Shown piece after piece: positions 11,899 through 18,791 of a DNA stretch of 18,791 bases (its first letter is position 1; the number at the start of each line of letters is the position of its first letter). Source of the DNA: an uncultured Actinomycetes bacterium (GTDB lineage: Bacteria > Actinomycetota > Thermoleophilia > Solirubrobacterales > 70-9); assembly GCA_946482365.1 (NCBI GenBank), contig CAMLQY010000035.1, forward strand, positions 1-18,791, in the 5' to 3' direction. The position numbers and the translations under genes are program-made. The notes beneath the pieces were generated by a model. It did no database searches and was not told where the DNA came from. It was given only the letters and a program-made list of their open reading frames with translations.

Positions 11899-13002
11899 GT
11901 GGAGGACGGTGAAGGCAAAGTGATGATCGGGATGCAGGGCGAGACGCGGGACCGGGTCCGGGACCAGCGGATTGCGCGGATCGAGGAGCTCGTCTCCCCG
12001 GCGCAGCTGCTGGCGGAGCTGCCCCTGGAAGAGGAGCGCGAAAAGGTGGTGGTGCGGGGCCGCGGCGAAGTCGGCAACGTGCTCGACGGCACCGACGACC
12101 GGGTCCTGGCCGTGGTCGGCCCGTGCAGCGTCCACGACCCGGAGGCGGCGCTGGAGTACGCGGCCGACCTTGCAGAGCTGTCTCGCGAGCTGAGCAAGGA
12201 CGTGCTCGTGGCGATGCGGGTCTACTTCGAGAAGCCGCGGACGACGACCGGCTGGAAGGGCCTGATAAACGACCCCCACCTGGATGGGTCCGGGGACGTC
12301 AACGCGGGCCTGCGCATCGCGCGCAAGCTGCTGCTGGAGGTGCTCGACTTCGGGCTGCCCATCGGCACCGAGTTCCTCGACCCGATCACGCCGCAGTACA
12401 TCGCCGACGCGATCTCCTGGGGCGCGATCGGCGCCCGCACGACGGAGAGCCAGACCCACCGCCAGCTCGGCTCCGGCCTCTCGATGCCGGTTGGCTTCAA
12501 GAACCGCACCGACGGCGACATCCAGGTCGCCGTCGACGCCGTGCGCGCCGCCGCGGCACCCCACGCCTTCGCCGGGATCGACGACGCCGGCAAGCCGGCC
12601 GTCCTCTACACCACCGGCAACGCCGACGGCCACGTGATCCTGCGCGGTGGCCGGGGGGCGCCCAACTACGACCAGGAAGGCATCGCCCACGCGCTGATGC
12701 TGCTGCGCGACGCCGGCCTGCGCGAGCAGGTCGTGGTCGACGCGTCCCACGACAACAGCGGCAAGGACCCCTCGACGCAGTTTCTCGTCGCCGGACAGAT
12801 CGCAGACCAGATCGCCGACGGCAACCGCCAGATCGCCGGCGTCATGCTCGAGTCCTTCCTGGTCGAAGGCCGCCAGGACGTCGGCGACGGCAGCGACCTC
12901 GCCTACGGTCAGTCGATCACCGACGCCTGCATGGACTGGGAGACGACGGCGACGCTGCTGCGCCAGTTCGGCGCAGCGGTGCAGGCTCGGCGCGGCGAAT
13001 AA
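11899..13002 (+). CDS. aroF: 3-deoxy-D-arabino-heptulosonate 7-phosphate synthase, class I (AroG/AroF type)
   Basis: Condenses phosphoenolpyruvate and erythrose 4-phosphate, the committed entry into the shikimate pathway and its main control point. The 367 residues closely follow E. coli AroF/AroG: VVGPCSVHDPEAALEYA (72-88) with the metal-binding Cys76, MRVYFEKPRTTTGWKGLIND (106-125), GTEFLDPITPQYIADAIS, then WGAIGARTTESQTHRQLGSG (174-193), and SMPVGFKNRTDGDIQVAVDA. This is class I-alpha, not the class II enzyme usual in mycobacteria and streptomycetes. In E. coli these enzymes are feedback-inhibited through the N-terminus and a side pocket; the effector here is unknown. Start choices: leaderless GTG 11899 (box at 11886), or ATG 11923 with GAAGG 7 nt upstream if translated from the longer leader transcript. 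The stop overlaps the tyrA start by one base. Confidence 0.94.
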   Translation: MEDGEGKVMIGMQGETRDRVRDQRIARIEELVSPAQLLAELPLEEEREKVVVRGRGEVGNVLDGTDDRVLAVVGPCSVHDPEAALEYAADLAELSRELSKDVLVAMRVYFEKPRTTTGWKGLINDPHLDGSGDVNAGLRIARKLLLEVLDFGLPIGTEFLDPITPQYIADAISWGAIGARTTESQTHRQLGSGLSMPVGFKNRTDGDIQVAVDAVRAAAAPHAFAGIDDAGKPAVLYTTGNADGHVILRGGRGAPNYDQEGIAHALMLLRDAGLREQVVVDASHDNSGKDPSTQFLVAGQIADQIADGNRQIAGVMLESFLVEGRQDVGDGSDLAYGQSITDACMDWETTATLLRQFGAAVQARRGE

Positions 13003-14090
13003 TGAGGATCGCCGTTCTCGGCGTCGGCCTGATCGGAGGCTCGATCGGGCTCGCCGCCCGGCGGCGCCTGCAGAGCGAGGTGGCCGGCTTCGACCCCGAT
13101 CCGGCGACCCTCGAGCGGGCCCTGGCCGAGGGGGCCCTCGACCGTGCCGCGAGCACGCCCGCCGAGGCCTGCGAGGGCGCCGAGGTGGTCTTCTGCGCCG
13201 CCCCCGTCGCCGGCCTGACCGAGCTCGCGGCGAGCGCGCTGGAGGCCTGCGGCCCCGACGCGGTCGTCACCGACGTCGGCTCGACCAAGCGCGACATCGT
13301 CGCCGCGCTCGGCTCCGACGAGCGCTTCATCGGCGGCCACCCGCTCGCGGGGGCCGAGACCTCCGGCGTCGAGAACGCCCGCGAGGACCTCTTCGAGGGC
13401 GCCCGCTGGTACCTCACCCCCCGCTCGCAGCGCTCCAGCGGCCTCCTCTACGACCGGCTCTACAGAGCGGTCGGCGGGCTCGGCGCGCGCGCCCAGGCGA
13501 TCGACGCCGAGACTCACGATCGCCTGATGGCGACGGTCAGCCACCTGCCGCACGTGGTCGCCAACGTGCTGGTCAGCCAGGCGGCGGACGAGCTGACCCG
13601 CGATTCGGAGCGGATGCCCGAGGTGGGCCCCAGCTTTCGCGACACGACCCGCGTCGCCGGCGCCAACCCGGCGATCTGGGGGGACATCTTCGCCAGCAAC
13701 CGCGAGGCGGTGGCCGAGGCGGTCGACGCGGTCGCCGCCCGCCTGCGCGACGCCGCCGAGCTGATCCGCGGGGGCGAGCGCGAGGCGGTCGCCGAGTGGC
13801 ACTCCGCCGCCGCCGCCGATCGCCGCCGCCTGCTGGAGGCCGAGCTCTCGGGCGAGGAGCTGCGCGAGCTGCGCATCGTCGTCGCCAACCGGCCGGGCAC
13901 GATCGCCGAGCTCGCCCTCGTCCTCGGCGAGGCCGGCGTCAACATCGAGGACATGGCCCTCCACCCGGCTCCCGACATGACCTCGGGGGCGGTCTCGCTC
14001 TGGGTTGCGGGCGACGCGCAGGCGGCCCGCGCGGTGGAGCTGGTGCGCGGGCTGGGCCACGGCGCCAGCGTCGTCGGGGACGGCGAGTAG
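13002..14090 (+). CDS. tyrA: prephenate dehydrogenase with C-terminal ACT domain
   Basis: Oxidatively decarboxylates prephenate to 4-hydroxyphenylpyruvate in tyrosine synthesis, using NAD or NADP. The 362 residues contain the dinucleotide-binding GVGLIGGSIG (7-16), GSTK (93-96), HPLAGAETSG (113-122), the catalytic-His region ATVSHLPHVVA (177-187), and the C-terminal dimer helices with TTRVAGANPAIWGDI (215-229). Residues about 289-352 are an ACT domain (LRIVVANRPGTIAELALVLG), a usual site of amino acid feedback binding, so tyrosine inhibition is expected. The ATG overlaps the aroF stop (TAATG), so the two are co-translated. Substrate specificity for prephenate rather than arogenate is not decided by sequence; neighbouring AroH and the HisC-type enzyme fit a prephenate route. 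Confidence 0.94.
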   Translation: MRIAVLGVGLIGGSIGLAARRRLQSEVAGFDPDPATLERALAEGALDRAASTPAEACEGAEVVFCAAPVAGLTELAASALEACGPDAVVTDVGSTKRDIVAALGSDERFIGGHPLAGAETSGVENAREDLFEGARWYLTPRSQRSSGLLYDRLYRAVGGLGARAQAIDAETHDRLMATVSHLPHVVANVLVSQAADELTRDSERMPEVGPSFRDTTRVAGANPAIWGDIFASNREAVAEAVDAVAARLRDAAELIRGGEREAVAEWHSAAAADRRRLLEAELSGEELRELRIVVANRPGTIAELALVLGEAGVNIEDMALHPAPDMTSGAVSLWVAGDAQAARAVELVRGLGHGASVVGDGE

Positions 14091-14093
14091 GCG
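14088..14093 (+). promoter_or_regulatory. imperfect -10-like box before aroA, overlapping tyrA stop
   Basis: TAGGCG starts with the tyrA TAG and ends 6 nt before the GTG of aroA at 14100. It differs only in the last base from the TAGGCT seen before trpS, aroF and metK. Since aroA follows tyrA by 9 nt, transcription from the same operon is equally likely. Confidence 0.25.
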
Positions 14094-14099
14094 AGCCGC

Positions 14100-15407
14100 G
14101 TGGCGACGCGGTTCGATCCGAGCGGCGCCCTGCGCGGACGGCTCCGCCCGCCGGCCGACAAGTCGATCTCCCACCGCGCGGCCCTGATCGCGGCGATGGG
14201 GGAGGGGGAGGCGACGATCGAGGGCTATCTCGACTCCGCCGACACCCGCTCGACCCTGGCCGCGGTGCAGGCGCTCGGAGCCGAGGTCGAGGGTGCCGGC
14301 CCGGGTGCGATCGAGCCGACGATCCGCGTGCGCGGCGTCGGCCTGCGCGGCGCCAAGCCGGCGCCGATCGACGTCGGCAACGCCGGCACGCTGCTGCGCC
14401 TGCTGCCGGGCTGGCTGGCGGGGCAGCCGCAGGGCAGCTGGACGCTCGACGGCGACGACTCGATCCGGCGGCGCCCGGTCGACCGGATCGCATCCCCCCT
14501 GCGCGAGATGGGTGCCCGCCTGAGCTGCCGCGAGGACCGCTTGCCGCCGCTGACGGTCGAGGCCGCGCCGTTGAAGGGCATCTCCTACGAGCTGCCGGTG
14601 GCCAGCGCCCAGGTCAAGTCGTGCCTGCTCTTCGCCGGCCTGCTCGCCGAGGGCGAGACATGGGTCGGCGAGCCCCAGCGCAGCCGCGACCACACCGAGC
14701 GGATGCTCGCCGCCGCCGGAGCGGAGGTCACCTGGCTGGAAGGCGGCATCTCGGTGTTGCCGGCCGAGACCCTGGAGGCAGGCGAGCTGGCGGTCCCGGC
14801 GGACTTCTCCTCGGCGGCCTTCTTCCTCCTCGCGGCGCTTCTCGTGCCCGGCAGCGAGGTCGAGCTGCCGCGCGTGGGCATCAACCCGACCAGGACCGGC
14901 CTGCTCGGCGTGCTCGAGCGGATGGGCGCCGAGGTCGAGGTGGAGGCGGAAGCTGCCGGCACGCACGGGGGGGAACCGATCGGGACGATCCGGGCGCGGG
15001 CGGCGGCGCTGCGCGGGACGGAGGTAGGCGGGAAGGAGATCCCGCTGGCGATCGACGAGCTGCCCCTGATCGCCCTCGCCGCCTGCTTCGCCGAGGGCGA
15101 GACGACGATCCGCGATGCCGCCGAGCTGCGGCGCAAGGAGTCCGACCGGATCGCCACCACCTGCGAGGCCCTGGCCGCGCTCGGGGCCACGGTCGAGGCG
15201 GGAGAGGACGGGATGCGGATCGAGGGCGGCGGCGGCCTGCGCGGCGGCGCGATCGACTCCCACGGCGACCACCGGATTGCGATGCTCGGCGCGATCGCCG
15301 GCCTCGCCTCGCGCGAGGGCGTCGCGGTCGAAGGCATGGAGGCGGCCGCGATCAGCTACCCCGGCTTCGAGTCCGACCTGGCCTCGCTGCTGGGTAGCAG
15401 CGGCTGA
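14100..15407 (+). CDS. aroA: 3-phosphoshikimate 1-carboxyvinyltransferase (EPSP synthase)
   Basis: Joins shikimate 3-phosphate and phosphoenolpyruvate to form EPSP, the sixth step of the shikimate pathway. The 435-residue protein has PPADKSISHRAALIAA (17-32), GNAGTLLRLLPGW (93-105), SAQVKSCLLFAGL (169-181), RDHTERM (196-202), NPTRTG (262-267), IDELPLIALAA (318-328), RRKESDRI (344-351) and GDHRIAM (389-395). SAQVK, RDHTE and NPTR are motifs of the class II (CP4-like) group. The phosphoenolpyruvate loop, however, has Gly96 in NAGT, as in class I enzymes, where CP4 has alanine. The GTG start gives a normal N-terminus. It lies 9 nt after tyrA and 25 nt before cmk, in the same order (hisC-tyrA-aroE) as the Bacillus aromatic supraoperon. 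Confidence 0.95.
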   Translation: MATRFDPSGALRGRLRPPADKSISHRAALIAAMGEGEATIEGYLDSADTRSTLAAVQALGAEVEGAGPGAIEPTIRVRGVGLRGAKPAPIDVGNAGTLLRLLPGWLAGQPQGSWTLDGDDSIRRRPVDRIASPLREMGARLSCREDRLPPLTVEAAPLKGISYELPVASAQVKSCLLFAGLLAEGETWVGEPQRSRDHTERMLAAAGAEVTWLEGGISVLPAETLEAGELAVPADFSSAAFFLLAALLVPGSEVELPRVGINPTRTGLLGVLERMGAEVEVEAEAAGTHGGEPIGTIRARAAALRGTEVGGKEIPLAIDELPLIALAACFAEGETTIRDAAELRRKESDRIATTCEALAALGATVEAGEDGMRIEGGGGLRGGAIDSHGDHRIAMLGAIAGLASREGVAVEGMEAAAISYPGFESDLASLLGSSG

Positions 15408-15420
15408 TCCCCCGCGCCCA

Positions 15421-15426
15421 TACGCT
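15421..15426 (+). promoter_or_regulatory. -10 box, leaderless start of cmk
   Basis: TACGCT ends 6 nt before the ATG of cmk at 15433, with no Shine-Dalgarno sequence between (the spacer is only G and C). It fits the TANNNT pattern of the window and sits in the 25-nt gap after aroA. Confidence 0.48.
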
Positions 15427-15432
15427 GCCCCC

Positions 15433-16074
15433 ATGGTCATCGCCATCGACGGGCCCGCCGGGGCCGGCAAGTCCACCGTCGCCCGTGCCCTGGCGGAGCG
15501 GCTCGGCTTCACCTACCTCGACTCCGGGGCGATGTACCGCTGCGTGGCGCTGGCGGCGCTCGAGCGCGGCGCCGACCCCGGCGACGCGGAGGCGATGGGC
15601 GAGCTGGCGGCGTCGCTCGAGATCGGCTTCGACGGTGAGCGGGTGCGGCTCGGCGGGCGCGACGTCGGCGCGGCGATCCGCGAGCCGCAGGTCACCGAGG
15701 CGTCCTCGCGCGTGTCGGTGCACCCGGCGGTGCGCGAGGCGATGGTCGGCGGGCAGCGGCGGCTGATCGCCGCCGGCCGCTACGTCGCCGAGGGCCGCGA
15801 CATCGGCACCGTGGTCAGCCCCGATGCGCCGCTGAAGGTCTTCCTCACCGCCTCTTCGGAGGAGCGGGCCCGCCGCCGGGCCGAGCAGACCGGGGAGGAC
15901 CCCGCGGATGTCCTCGCCGCCCAGCGCGAGCGCGACACCCGCGACGAGAACCGCGAGCACAGCGCCCTGCGGCCGGCCGAGGACGCGGTCGAGCTCGACA
16001 CCACCGGCCTCGCCCTCGAGGAGGTCGTCGACCGCGTCGAGGCCCTCGCTCGCGAGCGGGGCCTGACCCCATGA
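15433..16074 (+). CDS. cmk: cytidylate kinase
   Basis: Phosphorylates CMP and dCMP with ATP in the cytoplasm. The 213-residue protein has the P-loop GPAGAGKST (7-15), the CMP-binding YLDSGAMYR (28-36), GRDIGTVV, the lid region [20 protein letters not shown] and the closing [15 protein letters not shown] segment, all standard for bacterial Cmk. ATG 15433 starts just before the first beta-strand ([10 protein letters not shown]), so the start is secure. Cmk is followed by der in many actinobacteria, as here. It probably shares a transcript with der, although the 61-nt gap to the der GTG has its own palindrome. Confidence 0.96.
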   Translation: MVIAIDGPAGAGKSTVARALAERLGFTYLDSGAMYRCVALAALERGADPGDAEAMGELAASLEIGFDGERVRLGGRDVGAAIREPQVTEASSRVSVHPAVREAMVGGQRRLIAAGRYVAEGRDIGTVVSPDAPLKVFLTASSEERARRRAEQTGEDPADVLAAQRERDTRDENREHSALRPAEDAVELDTTGLALEEVVDRVEALARERGLTP

Positions 16075-16108
16075 CCGGGTGCAACGTTTTGGGTGCGAAA
16101 TGGGCCGC

Positions 16109-16118
16109 AAACGCGTTT
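16109..16118. repeat. AAACGCGTTT palindrome between cmk and der
   Basis: A perfect 10-bp palindrome 18-27 nt before the chosen der start. A related sequence, GCAACGTTTT, lies 20 nt upstream (16081-16090), compared with GCAAACGCGTTT at 16107-16118. The gap is less GC-rich than its surroundings. It may be a regulator site; nothing more can be said. Confidence 0.3.
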
Positions 16119-16135
16119 CACCTGGGGGGTTGGAG

Positions 16136-17446
16136 GTGAGCCTGCCGGTCGTCGCCGTCGTCGGCTTCCCCAACGTCGGCAAGAGCACGCTCGTCAACCG
16201 GCTCGCCGGCGGGCGGGAGGCGGTGACCCACGCCGAGCCCGGCGTCACCCGCGACCGCAAGCGCGTGCGCTGCGAGTGGAACGGCGTCGCTTTCGAGCTG
16301 CTGGACACCGGTGGCATCGACGTCGAGGACTCCTCCGAGCTCGCCCGCGACATCCAGCGCCAGGCGCGGATGGGGATGGCCGAGGCCGACGTGATCATGT
16401 TCGTCGTCGACGCGAGGGCCGGTGTGCGGGCGGGCGACGCCGAGCTGGCCGAGACCCTGCGCGGCGCCGAGGTCCCGGTCGTCGTCGTCGCCAACAAGCT
16501 CGACCGGCCAGAGGACGAGCACATGGCCGCGGAGCTGAACAAGCTCGGGCTCGGCGAGCCGCTCGGGGTCTCCGCCACCCACGGGCTCGGCAGCGGCGAC
16601 CTGCTCGACCGCGTGGTCGAGCTGCTCGGCGAGCATGCGAAGCCGGCCGACGAGGACGACGCGGTCCGGGTCGCGGTCATCGGCCGCCCCAACGCCGGCA
16701 AGTCCTCGCTGGTCAACGCCTTTCTCGGCTCCGAGCGGGTGATCGTCTCCGGCGTGGCGGGCACCACCCGCGACTCGATCGACACCGAGGTGGAGGTAGA
16801 CGGGCGCCGCGTCGTCCTCGTCGACACCGCCGGCCTGCGCCGCCGCTCCAAGGTCGCGGGCACGGTCGACTACTACGCCCAGCTGCGCTCCGAACACGCG
16901 GTCGAGCGGGCAGACGTCGCGATCGTCGTCTGCGACGCCTCCGACGGCGTCACGGCCGAGGACCTGCGCGTGGCCGAGATCGCGATGCGGGCCGGCTGCG
17001 CGACGCTGCTGGCGATGAACAAGTGGGACGTCACCCGCACCGACATCGACGACGCCCGCGCCCGGGTAACGCGCAAGCTGCGCCTCCGCCCAGCCGTCGT
17101 CACCTGCTCGGCGACGCGCGGGCGCAACGTCCACAACTTGCTGCCGAAGGCGCTGGAGCTGGCCGACAGGGCCGGGGAGAGGATCTCCACGCCGGAGCTC
17201 AACCGGTTCGTCGCCGACGTCGTCGCCAGGACGCCGCCGCCTTCGCGACGCGGTCGCCGCCTGCGCCTCTACTACGCGGCTCAGGTCGGCGAGCGGCCGC
17301 CGCGGATCGCGATCCAGGTCAACGACCGCAAGCTGATCGTCCGCGACTGGGCCTACCACCTGGAGAACCGCCTGCGCGAGACCTACGGCCTCGAGGGCAT
17401 CCCTCTCGTGATCGACTTCGTGCCGCATTCGGGCAGGCGACGGTAG
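16136..17446 (+). CDS. der: ribosome biogenesis GTPase Der (EngA)
   Basis: Der has two tandem GTPase domains and helps mature the 50S subunit. From GTG 16136 (436 residues), domain 1 has GFPNVGKST (10-18), DTGG (57-60) and NKLD (120-123). Domain 2 has GRPNAGKSS (183-191), [10 protein letters not shown] (230-239) and NKWD (295-298). The KH-like C-terminal domain begins near 350 and ends in [13 protein letters not shown]. The frame is open to 16079, but the extra residues are not family-like and run through the palindrome; GTG 16136 gives [16 protein letters not shown], matching Der N-termini, with GGGGGG 6-7 nt upstream (ATG 16100 is an alternative). The TAG stop forms part of the metK -10 box. 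Confidence 0.95.
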   Translation: MSLPVVAVVGFPNVGKSTLVNRLAGGREAVTHAEPGVTRDRKRVRCEWNGVAFELLDTGGIDVEDSSELARDIQRQARMGMAEADVIMFVVDARAGVRAGDAELAETLRGAEVPVVVVANKLDRPEDEHMAAELNKLGLGEPLGVSATHGLGSGDLLDRVVELLGEHAKPADEDDAVRVAVIGRPNAGKSSLVNAFLGSERVIVSGVAGTTRDSIDTEVEVDGRRVVLVDTAGLRRRSKVAGTVDYYAQLRSEHAVERADVAIVVCDASDGVTAEDLRVAEIAMRAGCATLLAMNKWDVTRTDIDDARARVTRKLRLRPAVVTCSATRGRNVHNLLPKALELADRAGERISTPELNRFVADVVARTPPPSRRGRRLRLYYAAQVGERPPRIAIQVNDRKLIVRDWAYHLENRLRETYGLEGIPLVIDFVPHSGRRR

Positions 17447-17449
17447 GCT
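17444..17449 (+). promoter_or_regulatory. -10 box for metK, overlapping der stop codon
   Basis: TAGGCT starts with the TAG stop of der and ends 8 nt before the ATG of metK at 17458. It is the same hexamer as for trpS and aroF. There is no Shine-Dalgarno sequence and no sign of a SAM riboswitch, for which the 11-nt gap leaves no room. Confidence 0.47.
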
Positions 17450-17457
17450 TCGGGGTC

Positions 17458-18684
17458 ATGTCCGAGTACCTGTTCACGTCCGAGTCGGTCACCGAGGGGC
17501 ATCCCGACAAGGTCTGCGACCAGATCTCCGACGCCGTCCTCGACGCGGTGATGGCGGAGGACCCCGAGGGCCGCGTCGCCTGCGAGTCCCTCGTCAACAC
17601 CGGCATGGCGGTGGTCTCGGGCGAGATCTCGACCGACGTCCACCTCGACGTGCCGGAGCTGGTTCGCGAGACGATCCGCGAGATCGGCTACGACCATGGC
17701 GACTACGGCTACCACTGCGACCACGTCTCGGTCCTGGTCTCGCTCGACAAGCAGTCGCCCGACATCGCCCAGGGCGTCGACGCGGCCTATGAGACGCGGA
17801 CCGAGCCCTCGGTCGAGGACGAGCTGCTGGTCGCCGGCGCGGGCGACCAGGGGATGATGTTCGGCTACGCCTCCGACGAGACGGAGGCGCTGATGCCGAT
17901 GCCGATCCACCTCGCCCACCGGCTGGCGGAGCGGCTTGCCGCGGTCCGCAAGGACGGCAGCCTCGACTACCTCGGGCCGGACGGCAAGACCCAGGTGACG
18001 GTGCGCTACGCCGACGGCCGCCCGGCCGCGGTCGAGAAGCTGCTGATCTCCACCCAGCACGCGGAGGGGGTCGAGTCGGAGTCGAAGATCAAGCCCGACC
18101 TCTGGGAGAGCGTCGTGCTGCCGGTGCTCGGCGCCGAGGCCCCCGGCCTCTTCGACGAGGCCGAGCTGCGCAAGCACTTCCTCGTCAACCCGACCGGCAA
18201 GTTCGTGATTGGCGGCCCCGTCGGCGACGCCGGCCTCACCGGCCGCAAGATCATCGTCGACACCTACGGCGGCATGGCCCGCCACGGCGGCGGCGCCTTC
18301 TCCGGCAAGGACCCCTCCAAGGTCGACCGCTCAGCCGCCTACGCCGCCCGCCACGTGGCGAAGAACGTCGTCGCGGCCGGCCTCGCGCAGCGCTGCGAGG
18401 TACAGGTCGCCTACGCGATCGGCGTCTCCCGGCCGATCTCGCTGATGGTCGAGACCTTCGGCACCGGCAAGCTGCCCGATGAGCGCATCGCCGAGCTGGT
18501 CGAAGCGGAGTTCGACCTCCGCCCCGGCGCCTTCCGCCGCTACCTCGACCTGCACCGCCCGGTCTTCAAGCAGACCGCCGCCTACGGCCACTTCGGCCGC
18601 GAGGGGGACGCCTTCACCTGGGAGAGGACCGACCGGGCTGAGAATCTCAAGGCCGCTGCAGGTCTCGAAGCAGCTCCCGCTTGA
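17458..18684 (+). CDS. metK: S-adenosylmethionine synthetase
   Basis: Makes S-adenosylmethionine from methionine and ATP; a homotetramer with an active site shared between subunits. The 408-residue protein begins [20 protein letters not shown] (4-23) and has [12 protein letters not shown] (127-138), the ATP-binding signature, and [16 protein letters not shown] (277-292), the second family signature, followed by [13 protein letters not shown]. The ending [20 protein letters not shown] (373-392) is typical. Length and order are normal. The ATG is fixed by the der stop 11 nt upstream and by the N-terminal family match. It is the last gene in the window and is followed by strong hairpins, so it probably ends a transcription unit. 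Confidence 0.98.
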   Translation: MSEYLFTSESVTEGHPDKVCDQISDAVLDAVMAEDPEGRVACESLVNTGMAVVSGEISTDVHLDVPELVRETIREIGYDHGDYGYHCDHVSVLVSLDKQSPDIAQGVDAAYETRTEPSVEDELLVAGAGDQGMMFGYASDETEALMPMPIHLAHRLAERLAAVRKDGSLDYLGPDGKTQVTVRYADGRPAAVEKLLISTQHAEGVESESKIKPDLWESVVLPVLGAEAPGLFDEAELRKHFLVNPTGKFVIGGPVGDAGLTGRKIIVDTYGGMARHGGGAFSGKDPSKVDRSAAYAARHVAKNVVAAGLAQRCEVQVAYAIGVSRPISLMVETFGTGKLPDERIAELVEAEFDLRPGAFRRYLDLHRPVFKQTAAYGHFGREGDAFTWERTDRAENLKAAAGLEAAPA

Positions 18685-18723
18685 GTCTTTTGTAGGGAGC
18701 CTGGGTGGGCTTCAGGCGAATTG

Positions 18724-18774
18724 ATTGCACCGCGCTGCGCGCGGTGCAATGAGGAGCGCGGCCTGCGGCCGCGC
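18724..18774. terminator. tandem hairpins after metK, probable terminator or palindromic repeat
   Basis: Hairpin 1 is ATTGCACCGCGC (18724-18735), loop TGC, GCGCGGTGCAAT (18739-18750), a 12-bp perfect stem. Hairpin 2 is GCGCGGCC (18756-18763), loop TGC, GGCCGCGC (18767-18774), an 8-bp perfect stem. They lie 39 nt after the metK stop. No T-tract follows on the plus strand. Both stems have the same TGC loop, which suggests a structured element rather than chance. The remaining bases to 18791 hold nothing I can identify. Confidence 0.6.
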
Positions 18775-18791
18775 CTAGAAACAGACTGCGT

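Noticed and set aside
11773..12750. 325-codon minus-strand frame opposite aroF and the leader
   Set aside because: No domain-like sequence, and it lies antisense to a gene with unmistakable DAHP synthase motifs.
12909..15512. 867-codon minus-strand open frame opposite tyrA and aroA
   Set aside because: It is antisense to two genes with complete family motifs, and its translation is low-complexity without any recognisable domain. Long antisense frames are expected at this GC content.
17447..17457. SAM riboswitch or other leader for metK
   Set aside because: Only 11 nt separate der and metK, so there is no room for one.
16093..18684. 863-codon plus-strand open frame spanning der and metK, as if a fusion protein
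   Set aside because: Its first half is an Arg/Pro/Gly-rich out-of-frame reading of der, which itself has perfect GTPase motifs in another frame. Only the MetK part from 17458 is real.
1..18791. tRNA, rRNA, CRISPR array, insertion sequence, prophage or att site
   Set aside because: I looked for cloverleaf-like sequences, regularly spaced repeats, transposase or integrase motifs and terminal inverted repeats around genes, and found none.

Overview
The window is very GC-rich, densely packed bacterial DNA. Most coding sequence is high-GC with C or G in third codon positions, and many genes seem to be leaderless: a TANNNT box lies 6-8 nt before the start codon and there is no Shine-Dalgarno sequence. 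With a Ku gene and the order scpA-scpB-rluB...cmk-der (as I recall it from Mycobacterium), this points to an actinobacterium. A deep branch such as Thermoleophilia/Solirubrobacterales is my guess from style; no marker in the window proves it.

Layout. At 1-133 (minus) is the N-terminus of a Ku end-joining protein, cut by the window edge. Divergent from it, 230-1650 (plus) holds a FetA/FetB-type ABC exporter pair. Convergent with fetB, sharing one CTAG as both stop codons, is a tight four-gene minus-strand operon (5313 down to 1647): a secreted propeller-like membrane protein, a secreted M14 zinc carboxypeptidase, an ECF sigma factor, and a membrane-anchored WD40-like protein placed as its anti-sigma factor. 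A possible ECF-type promoter lies directly before the first gene. A DHA2-type MFS exporter (5364-6878, plus) diverges from this operon.

From 6955 to 18684 all genes are on the plus strand: trpS, scpA, scpB, rluB-type pseudouridine synthase, aroH chorismate mutase, a HisC-type aminotransferase, aroF-type DAHP synthase, tyrA with an ACT domain, aroA (EPSP synthase), cmk, der and metK. The block aroH-hisC-aroF-tyrA-aroA supplies chorismate entry, EPSP synthesis, chorismate-to-prephenate, prephenate oxidation and transamination, so it is an aromatic amino acid unit set inside the conserved scpAB-rluB / cmk-der housekeeping block.

The most interesting element is the 250-nt gap between hisC and aroF. 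It contains a 32-codon open reading frame (11682-11780) whose last nine residues, RFSYFWRFS, include Phe, Tyr, Phe, Trp and Phe, with no aromatic residue before them. Its stop codon is followed at once by competing RNA stems. This looks like a ribosome-mediated attenuator for DAHP synthase that senses all three pathway end products. Other non-coding features are a 13-bp inverted repeat between scpA and scpB, a roughly 27-pair hairpin between scpB and rluB, a palindrome just before hisC, and tandem hairpins after metK. No tRNA, rRNA, CRISPR, insertion sequence or prophage gene was seen.
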